From Lewinella sp041392765 (GTDB lineage: Bacteria > Bacteroidota > Bacteroidia > Chitinophagales > Saprospiraceae), in contig JAWKLL010000005.1 of the NCBI GenBank assembly GCA_041392765.1, forward strand, positions 1 to 64,000: a DNA stretch of 64,000 nucleotides, given 5' to 3'. The notes under the pieces are model-generated. The model was not told the origin of the DNA. It did not search any database and worked only from the letters and a program-made list of their open reading frames with translations. Within the stretch, counting starts at the first letter, position 1. Every line of letters begins with the position of its first letter. This document shows positions 28,273-36,626 of this stretch, piece after piece. The position numbers and the translations under genes are program-made.

Positions 28273-31200
28273 TTAATTAAATTTCTCGCCCCGCTGAATC
28301 CATTTTTCAATATCCTTGGCCGAACGGTCGGCGGGCAGCCCCGGATGTATGACGCGAGCCGTGCATTTCTCAGCCGCCTTCACCAAATCTGTATATGGCC
28401 CTCCATTGGGGTCTTTGATGTAGGCTTTCTTGTCCTCGTTGTAGGCGAATATGCTTCCATTCAGCTTCACACATTCATCACAACTGGAACACTCGCTTGT
28501 GTCCAACCAAGGTGCCATGTAACCTTCCCCATTCGCAGCTATTGGCATCGGTGCCGCAGCCGTAGGGGTTGGCACATCCACCACCATTTGCGCGATGGCA
28601 TCCCCGCCACCGCCAGCTAACTGCATCAGCCCTTGGGCAATCTTGCCTACCACCTCTGCGCGAATTTTTTCTTCTAAATTCTCTTCTTTTGGCGCTTCGG
28701 GTTTCACTCCGGCTATATCTCGCAGCATAATCCAGAAATCCCTTCTTTCTTCGCAGGATTCCACAATGGTGCTATCCACCATGACTCGGCTCAGTTGCTG
28801 GTTTCTGTCCACAGCCCAGATGTAGGGAAACTTGCCCTCCCGGCTATGGGTGTCCATTTCTAAGAACTCGGCCAGTGGCATCATATTTTCATTCCAAGCA
28901 TCGCGGGGCACTTTGCGGAAGTGCTTGCGAAAACGCGCTTCTGTGATGGCAAAATCAGCAAAAGTCATAGGCAATTCCATGCGTTTTTCGCGCCCGCTTT
29001 CCAAGTACTTCAGCGTATAGGTAGGCCATAATTGGTGCAATCCCGGGTTGCCACTCAGGTCAAATGCTTCGGCAGCCGTTTTACCAGCATCCGGATTGTA
29101 CTTGAATAATGGATAGGCACGAGATTCCAAGGCTAATTTAGCTTGGTGCGTACCCAAATCATCGCCGACCCCATGCTCAGGTTGGCAAGTCGTGTAGAGG
29201 TTGAAAAGAGCCGGACGGCGCGTTATCAATCCATCTATGAAACCTTCCAGCATGTGGCTGGTATTAGCCAGCGACCCTTGCATCACGTAGGTGTTGCGGT
29301 GCGCCATTGCTATCAAGCCTATCTCTTTGCGGGGTTCTGGTTTGCCTTTCCAGACCTTGCCGTATTGTGCCATGTCTGAAATTTGGCCAATGAAGCCAGA
29401 GGTACAAGCCTGTCCGCCTGTATTGGAATACACTTGGGTATCCACTACGATTACCTTGATGGGCTTGCCAGAGGCCATCATTCGGGAGAGATTCTGGAAG
29501 CCAATATCGTACATGGCTCCATCGCCACCCAATGCCACTACAGGTGGGCACAACAGCCATTCATGGTCTGTGAACTGATGCCAGTTGAAGTAGGTGAAAA
29601 ATTCTTCGTGTTCAGCTCTGTTGTATTGTCCGTTGAGTACTAATTCCGCCTTGCGTATGGCTTTGAATCCCTCCGCCATTTTGGCCATGTGTCCTTCAAA
29701 GATACCCATCGCAACAGAGGAGAATCTTGGAACAAGTGGTTCGTCCACGGAAATGGGTAAGGATTGGGGTGCCAAGTGCTGCCCCACACAGAAGTACAGC
29801 CCGTAGAATTGCACATCCCCATATTGGAGCGTCCCTTCCCGGTAGTACCATTGGTATATTTCCAACGCAGGTTCTTCAATTTGGCCAACAGTTGGGTCAT
29901 ATCCTTGAGCCAGGCTCTGATTGATAGGTTCGCTGCGGTGGGTTTGTTGCAACTGGCTGGCAATGTCTGCCATTGTCAAGTCCTTGTCTTTTGAGGCTTC
30001 GAGTATTTGGCTCATGGCCGAAACGTCGCTGATATCAACAGGTGCCAGCAAGGTCTTCTGTATATGCGTTTCCAAACGCTGTATCAATTCATCCAAATAA
30101 GCCAAATGGGTTTGGATACGAGGCTGCATCAAAGACTCCACCGTAGCCGTAAACAAGTGGACTACTGATTTTTCAGAACATCCTAAACAAGCCCCATCGC
30201 CGCTGGCAAACTGTAGATAGGCATCTTTGTTGAGCAACAGCGTTTCCAACGGTAGGCCAATCTTCTCTTCGAGGCTGTCAATGCGGTTGAATTTCGGAGG
30301 GTATTGGGCAAATCCGTCCACAGCCCCCATTCCTTGCGCAGGCGGGTGATGGAATCGTCCGTTTGGGTAACAACTCTCAGCGCATCGTCGTCGCAAACCT
30401 CCACACACTCCATACAACCTTTGCAAGTAGTTGGGTTGATGGTGATACTAAACAAACCCACCGCTGCCCGCTTGGTTTTTCTCGTGCAGTTCATAATAAG
30501 GACGGGTAAGGGCAAATTTAAAATCCCCAATTCTTCCTTGAACCACTCAAACTCCTGTGCTAATCCATTGCCATTTTGATTGGTTTGCACATAATTATCA
30601 ATGGCTTCATGCAACAGGCTATTGACCGTAGCTGTTTTTCCTGCCTCCGTGAACAATTTGCGCACATCGCCCTCTATTTGGCGCACCCTTTAGAAAGGTA
30701 ATCCACCTTGCCGTGATTTTTGCGCACCCGCTCTACAACGGTGTTTAACACACCCGACAAATCGCTGACCAATCCGGGTATAGCCGTATCCGGGCAAACC
30801 GTTAGCAATTACCACAGGCAGTACAGTTGTTGGGCACCCATTCAGGATGTTCAAAACGGATGCCTGTCATATCCCTAAACAAGGAAGTAACCGCAGGACA
30901 TGACGCTCAGGCCGATGAAAGGGTCAGTGATATTATCATTACCCAATCCCTTTGCATAGAAACTGCCCGTCTGTTCCCAGAAACGGTGAATGTCGCTTTT
31001 GGCTGACTCACTCTTAGGGGTTTGTTTCACGATGGCTGGCAAAGGCAACGGGGCTTGAACTTGAGCCGCAGCATCAGCGGTATCGGAGATAACTTTGTTT
31101 TTCACTTCATATACCTCGTCGAATCTCTCTCCGTACCACGCGCATATTGTCATCCACTACACGCTGACCTTTGGTGCCAAACTTTTTCTTTACCTGTGCT

Positions 31201-33200
31201 TCTATGGCATCCAGCAAGGTAGCTTCCGTCAATCCAGCTTTATCCTTGAGGGGCGAAGCCGCAAAGAAAGCGCCTTGGAAGGCAATGCCCTGCATACGCA
31301 ACTGCAATTCAGGGTCGGTAGCTTCCTCCCTCGCTATTTTGAAACCATCGATGTAGAACAAATGTATCTCATTGTCGATGATGACTTTTTGGTAGGGTTT
31401 AGGAATATCAGCCCAAACTTCCTCTGGCTTGTTTTTTTCGCTTTGTATAATGAAAACGCCTCCTTTCTTCAATCCCGCCAGGGCATTGGTATGCCGAAAT
31501 ACATTAGGGTCGGGAGAGAGTACAACATCCACGAAGAAGTACTCACAATTCATGCGAATAGGCTCCGGAGCTGCTGCTAAATAGTAGGTAGTCGGCTGCC
31601 CTTTTTTCTCTGAACCGTACTTGGGATTGGCTTTAATATCATATCCCAGCAGGTCATAAAGGGTCATGGCCAAGTTTTTGCCCGTGGTAACAGCCCCCCA
31701 GCCTCCTACGGAGTGAAAGCGGACGGTGATAGCTCCCTCAGGCATGAGATTGGGGTTTTCTGTTCCCCTGACCGATAGCTCCTTTACATGGGGGTAAGCA
31801 GCGGCAATGGTCTCCTGATATTCTCGCTGTTTAGGTGTGTAAGGTACATCGCGAATAAAATCAATAGATAGGTAAAACTGCTTCTTGTGCTTACCTTCCG
31901 GCAACATATTTTCTATAGCACCAATCAAACCTTCCGGCTGTAAATCGCGGCTACCCATGCCGAAAGAACCAGCGTATAGTGCTGGCAAATCATTGGCTTT
32001 GTAACTTTCCAATTCAGGATAGGGATTGTTGGTAGCTTGCCCATTTTCCATGCACTTGTTCAAGGTAGCGCGCACCTCTCTGGCGATAGGAGCATCCACC
32101 GCCAAGGGTTGGTCGAGGCGCTCAAGTATAGCCACGCCTTTTTTGCCTTTGAGAACCTTGCTGATAAGGTCGGCGGGGAAGGGTCGGAACATAACCAAGT
32201 CCACTACCCCCACTTTGATACCTCTGGTTTGGCGCAGATAATCAGCTACGACATGGGCACTAGGGATAAGGCTTCCCTGTCCAAGAATAAGGTAGTCGGC
32301 ATCATCTGTGCGGTAATTCATCACTCGGGCGTATTTCCTGCCCGTGAGTTCAAAGTACTCCTCAAACGCTTGGTCGGTAAGTTGCTGGATGTGGTCAAAA
32401 AAGAAGGGTCGTTGTGCGGCCACACTCTGCATATAAGAATCCTGATTCTGAACGATACCAGCCATGATAGGGTTGTCCACATCCCAAATTTCCGGTATGC
32501 GCCTACGGGTCTCGCCATAGATGATGCGCTGGGCAGGAGTTGGTGTATCAATGATATCATCGGGCCGTCCGAGGTACTCGCGAATGAGTTCCCTTTCGGG
32601 CAACAGCAAGGTTTCGATAAGGTGAGTTGTCAGGAATCCATCTTGCGCAATAGCACCGGGGGTAAGGGACAACTCTGCAATACGGTGTGCAATGATATTC
32701 AAATCGGCTACGTGCTGCGCATTATTAGCGAAAAGCTGAAAGAACCCCGTATCATCAATGGCGTGGTAGTCGTCGTGCCCTGCGTGAACATTCAGGGTAG
32801 ATTTCGTCATTGCCCTGGCACCAATATTTAGTATATAGGTAAGTCGTTTGCCCACTGCGGCATACAGCGACTCGTGCATATAGGCGATACCCTGCCCTGA
32901 AGAAAAGTTAGCCGCCCGAAGCCCCGTCATCGAAAGCCCGGCGGTAACGGCAGCGGCAGCGTGTTCCCCTTCGGGTTCGATAAAAATCAGGGGGCGGTCG
33001 GAAATATTAAGGTGGCCTTTGGCCGCTTCTTCTGCCCAATATTCCCCCATTTGAGTGGAAGGGGTGATTGGGTAGGCACCAGCAGCATCGGAAGATTCAC
33101 GTTCGCACATGATAGCGGCAGTATTACCGTCCAACGCCACCCTTACGCCGGGGTATTTGAATGGCCGTTCTTCTTTTTTATCTTTTCTAAGATTGAACAT
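28273..33200 (-). CDS. nifJ: Very large single-chain pyruvate (2-oxoacid):ferredoxin oxidoreductase, frame broken
   Basis: About 1640 codons against 1170-1200 for usual NifJ. It oxidatively decarboxylates pyruvate to acetyl-CoA and reduces ferredoxin. Domain order: alpha domain (ALDGNTAAIMCERE, AGAYPITPSTQMGEYWAE), C-terminal alpha (LILGQGSLIPSAHVVADYLR), gamma domain (FHSVGGWGAVTTGKNLAMTL), two 4Fe-4S sets (NNCTACGNC...CPDTAIPG and CKGCMECVEVCDDDAL), GDGACLGCSEKS, and the thiamine-diphosphate motif GGDGAMYDIGFQNL with DTQVYSNTGGQACTS. Extra material lies between the two cluster motifs (about 100 residues), before the TPP motif, and at the C-terminus, where another Cys-rich ferredoxin-like domain appears (TSECSSCDECVKLNGSIF, AAEKCTARVIHPG). 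Frame changes near 31130, 30870, 30790, 30690 and 30300. First gene of the PFOR-rnf operon. Confidence 0.88.
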
Positions 33201-33261
33201 GGTAATGTTGATTGTAGTGTTGCAAAGCCCAACCTAAAAGGCCGTACACAAAAAATGTTGT

Positions 33262-33627
33262 CTATTCAAAAATGATGCTTCTCACCTGCTTCGCCAACTG
33301 CAAACAGTGGGCAACTACGCTAAGCGCTGCGGGTATATTGTTTTCCTCTTTTTCGGAAAGGCAGTATGCGTGGAGACGTTCGATTGCCAAGAAGCGGCCA
33401 TCTAAGTGTTGGCAGCGCGTTAGCAACTCATCTACCGTGGCCTCATAAGGTGCGGGCATATTCTGCTGTAGTAGAAACCCCGCCAAATACATCCGCATGG
33501 CTTCCCGCGCATTGTGGGCAATGAGCTGAGGCACGGCATCTTCTTCCGAGCGGTTGAGTTCTTGGTCAGCCGTGCGAAGCAGTTGGTCTGCTTCAGCATA
33601 ATGGGATTCGAAGGTGGTAGTTTGCAT
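33262..33627 (-). CDS. Small helical HEPN-like protein
   Basis: 121 residues from the ATG at 33627; an upstream in-frame start at 33702 is possible but the added segment is low-complexity. The helical pattern LIAHNAREAMRMYLAGFLLQQN and YEATVDELLTRCQHLDGRF resembles HEPN-domain proteins (often nucleotide- or RNA-binding), without the RX4-6H catalytic motif that I can see. It lies 61 bp upstream of the PFOR gene on the same strand and could be the first gene of the redox operon. Function unknown. Confidence 0.5.
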   Translation of the reverse strand: MQTTTFESHYAEADQLLRTADQELNRSEEDAVPQLIAHNAREAMRMYLAGFLLQQNMPAPYEATVDELLTRCQHLDGRFLAIERLHAYCLSEKEENNIPAALSVVAHCLQLAKQVRSIIFE

Positions 33628-33733
33628 GGTGAATGATTTGGTGGAATAATTGGTCGCTAAGGTAGCCGCTTCGCCTGCCTGTACATGATGACTTTGAGCC
33701 AACAGGAGGGGTGACTTTTATCAATGGTCTTCA

Positions 33734-33767
33734 GTTATTGAACAACTTTGGGTTGTCCGATAACTAC
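33734..33767. repeat. Palindromic repeat, copy 2
   Basis: GTTATTGAACAAC-TTTGG-GTTGTCCGATAAC, matching the right arm of the copy at 17216-17252. It lies in the divergent promoter region between the HEPN-like gene and the AAA-type gene. A possible -7 box TATCTTTG is at 33822-33829, 17 bp before the next ATG, without a clear -33 box. Confidence 0.5.
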
Positions 33768-33846
33768 GAAACCACCCGTCGGATTCTTGCTATTAGCCTA
33801 TTATCTTCCACCCAAAAAACTTATCTTTGTAGCAAATATGTAAACC

Positions 33847-35529
33847 ATGCCAAAACGCACACCACTGGGTTCATCAGACTTCAAAGGAGTCATTGAGCAG
33901 AATATGTACTACGTGGATAAAACCGCTTTGGTACGTGCCGTGGTGGATGGTGCTAAAGTGCAACTCTACTGTCGCCCACGGCGATTCGGCAAGACGCTCA
34001 ATCTTTCCATGCTCCGCTACTTCTTCGACTGCGGGGGCGAATACGGCCACCTTTTCAACGGGATGGCGGTGTCCCAAGACGAGGAAATGATGACGCTATA
34101 CCAAGGCAAACATCCAGTCATTTCACTTTCGTTCAAAGATGTGAAAGCAGGGAACTATTCCGCAGCACTCGGAAGTATGGCTAAGCTGCTATACAGAGAG
34201 TGGCAGCGACATCCCTATTTATCTGGAAACACTACCTATGATGAACGCATGACCGACATGAATGAAAATATTCGGTCAGGCAATATCCGTCTGGGTCTTT
34301 TTGAGGATGCCATACTTGACCTCACCAACTTGCTATTTACCCACCACAACGCCCCCGTGCTACTGCTCATCGACGAATACGACACCCCTTTGGTAGAGGC
34401 TTGGCTAAAAGGGTATTACGATGAAATGATCGAGTTCATGCGCCCGCTATTAGGCGGCGCATTCAAGGACAACGACGAAGTACTCTTCAAAGGCGTACTC
34501 ACAGGCATCCTCCGCGTAGCCAAGGAGAGCCTCTTTAGCGGGCTAAACAACTTCATCTCTGAGGCGGGGCTGGAAGCAAGTCCTTTTTGCGACAAATTCG
34601 GCTTTACGGAAGCAGAAGTGAAGGACTTATTGGCTCACCGCGACCTCAATGGGCTTCAGATGGACGAAGTGCGCGACTGGTACGACGGCTACCGCTATGG
34701 CAATAAACCCGTTTACAACCCTTGGTCGATACTGAACTATGCCTTCGCTTTAGAACCAGCACTAAAGCCCTACTGGGTAAACACCGGCGGCCACGACCTG
34801 CTCAAACGCTTGTTTTTTGACCAGCAAGCGGGGATAAAAGACAAATTGGAAAAGCTGCTACGGGGGGAAGCTATTGATATTTATGTGGACGAATTCCTCA
34901 CCTTCCGTGGCTTGGAGACCACGCCTGATGCCGTTGTTAGCCTCATGTATTTTGCTGGATACTTGCGCGTAGTCGGTGAATACAGGCAAGGCGACCGTAT
35001 CATCCGACAACTTTCCATCCCCAACAGGGAGGTAAAACTAGCCTACGAGGATACGCTCATGGCCTGGTTCAATGAAGACTTGGGGCGTTCCTTCAATGAT
35101 GCTTTACTGGATGCGCTGCTTGCTGGAGATGCGGTGACTTTTGGAGAGCGGTTAGCTACATTTGTCTTGCAAGTAGCCAGTTTTTATGATACAGCAGACA
35201 ACCGCACGGAGCATTTCTACCACGCCTTCTTGTTGGGACTGTTGGCACGATTGGATACCCGCTACCATATCCGTTCCAATCGTGAAAGTGGCTACGGTCG
35301 CTACGATATTTGCTTGATACCCAAAGAGCCTTTTAACAAGGGTATCGTCATGGAGATAAAAGCGGTACGACCGCATCGCGGAGAGAGCGTGCAATCCCAA
35401 TTAGCAGCCGCTCGCGAGCAACTACTCTCCCAGCAATACGATACCGAACTCGCCGCACAAGGTGTGACGGATATCCTGCGTTTGGCCATCGCCGTGGACG
35501 GCAAAGACGTGGTGGTCGAAGAGATATAG
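33847..35529 (+). CDS. AAA-ATPase-like protein with PD-(D/E)XK nuclease domain
   Basis: 560 residues, intact. It belongs to the AAA-ATPase_like / PDDEXK_9 family common and multi-copy in Bacteroidota. N-terminus SSDFKGVIEQNMYYVDKT, a degenerate P-loop RPRRFGKTLNLSM near residue 45, Walker B VLLLIDEYDTPL near 173, and the conserved WYDGYRYG. The C-terminal nuclease-like core has YGRYDICLIP and GIVMEIKA (D...ExK) near residues 480-505. Its biological role is not known; members are often fast-evolving and scattered, and have been suspected to be mobile or defence-related. Confidence 0.85.
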   Translation: MPKRTPLGSSDFKGVIEQNMYYVDKTALVRAVVDGAKVQLYCRPRRFGKTLNLSMLRYFFDCGGEYGHLFNGMAVSQDEEMMTLYQGKHPVISLSFKDVKAGNYSAALGSMAKLLYREWQRHPYLSGNTTYDERMTDMNENIRSGNIRLGLFEDAILDLTNLLFTHHNAPVLLLIDEYDTPLVEAWLKGYYDEMIEFMRPLLGGAFKDNDEVLFKGVLTGILRVAKESLFSGLNNFISEAGLEASPFCDKFGFTEAEVKDLLAHRDLNGLQMDEVRDWYDGYRYGNKPVYNPWSILNYAFALEPALKPYWVNTGGHDLLKRLFFDQQAGIKDKLEKLLRGEAIDIYVDEFLTFRGLETTPDAVVSLMYFAGYLRVVGEYRQGDRIIRQLSIPNREVKLAYEDTLMAWFNEDLGRSFNDALLDALLAGDAVTFGERLATFVLQVASFYDTADNRTEHFYHAFLLGLLARLDTRYHIRSNRESGYGRYDICLIPKEPFNKGIVMEIKAVRPHRGESVQSQLAAAREQLLSQQYDTELAAQGVTDILRLAIAVDGKDVVVEEI

Positions 35530-35569
35530 ATATTACAAGCTCTTATTCAAATATAATCATTTCAAAATT

Positions 35570-35995
35570 ATGAAAATCTTTCCAGTCCTATTGCTATATT
35601 CTTCTTTGCAATAATCGTTCTATCGGTTGTTTCCTGCAAAGAAAAATCACCAAATGACTCTTCAGATTTTACTGCGTTTTATACCCGATTTCATACCGAT
35701 AGCCTATACCAACTATCTCATATTAACTTCCCTTAGAGGGCTATCCTTCTAACTCAAAAGATTACTACCCTATTTCAAGTGGGAAAAAGAAGGGTGGAAA
35801 CTGCATAAATCATTCGACCCACAGACGAGTGGCTTCCATTCAGAGTTTACCAAAGTCAGCGATGACCTTATCATTGAAATGATTATCCATAAAGATGGAA
35901 AATTAGGTATGGAACGCCGTTTTTCTAAACTCGGAGGTAACGAATGGAAGTTGATTTACTATTCAGATGTACACAACCTAGGTGTTGATGGGTGA
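35570..35995 (+). pseudogene. DUF4348-like lipoprotein, frame broken
   Basis: Read across frames, about 140 codons form one protein: a signal ending IIVLSVVSC (lipobox), then DFTAFYTRFHTDSLYQLSHI, FPLEGYPSN, EGWKLHKSFDP, and GKLGMERRFSKLGGNEWKLI ending at 35995. The DxLYQLxHIxFPLxG pattern and the final MERRF...W-LIYY match what I recall of DUF4348. Frame changes near 35595 and 35738. No single frame is long enough to be found automatically. Function unknown. Confidence 0.55.
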
Positions 35996-36321
35996 TTTTC
36001 GTCGTGTAATCGCCTTTTTTCGACTTTTTAGGTATATTTATTATTATTGGATACATTTTTTCCAAATGTTTTCACGAACTTTGAAACATCAAGCCTAAGT
36101 GGTCGTATAAACCCAAAAGTCTTCCCCCGTATTCTAACCACCATACTAAAGAGACTATACGAATTATCTGCCTGTAAAAAATCAGGCATGGTATTGGTAT
36201 GTCATATTGGTAAGGGACGGAAAAATATAAACTGTTCCGTTTAGGTGGTTCACCCAAACAAACAGCATTGGTGATGTGGTGGAAGTTTTACCCAAGCAAC
36301 GCAAAAACGTACAAGACGCAC
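35996..36321. other. Spacer with possible gene remnant
   Basis: About 325 bp. One frame around 36160-36330 gives protein-like sequence (AWYWYVILVRDGKI, then DVVEVLPKQRKNVQDAHEK) interrupted by a stop, so a small gene may have decayed here. I cannot name it. Confidence 0.3.
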
Positions 36322-36615
36322 ATGAAAAAAATGAAAAACGACGTATGCTGCCCCAATTGTGGTTGGGAGCCAGATGGTGGCGAACACTGGCAATGCCTTT
36401 GTGGGCATAGCTGGGATGTATTCAGCACAGCAGGCCGCTGCCCAGCCTGTTTCAGGCAATGGGAAAAGACACAATGCGCCCCCGCTGCAGGTGGATGCAA
36501 TGCCTGGTCTCCTCATATTGAGTGGTATGGCGACTTAGATAGCTGGTTAGCTAACGAACTGGAATGTATCCCCGTTCCTGTGGATGTTCCTCGTGAAGGA
36601 GAGACAAATCCATAG
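36322..36615 (+). CDS. Zinc-ribbon protein
   Basis: 97 residues from the ATG at 36322 (MKKMKNDVCCPNC); a TTG at 36268 is in frame but less likely. It holds three pairs of CxxC/CxC-type ligands: CCPNCGWEPDGG, WQCLCGHSWDVF and GRCPACFRQW, then a lone Cys pair in TQCAPAAGGC and a conserved-looking PHIEWYGDLDSWL tail. This treble-ribbon pattern occurs in small Bacteroidota proteins of unknown function. It converges on the large nuclease gene with 11 bp between stops. Confidence 0.6.
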   Translation: MKKMKNDVCCPNCGWEPDGGEHWQCLCGHSWDVFSTAGRCPACFRQWEKTQCAPAAGGCNAWSPHIEWYGDLDSWLANELECIPVPVDVPREGETNP

Positions 36616-36626
36616 ACATTCTCATA

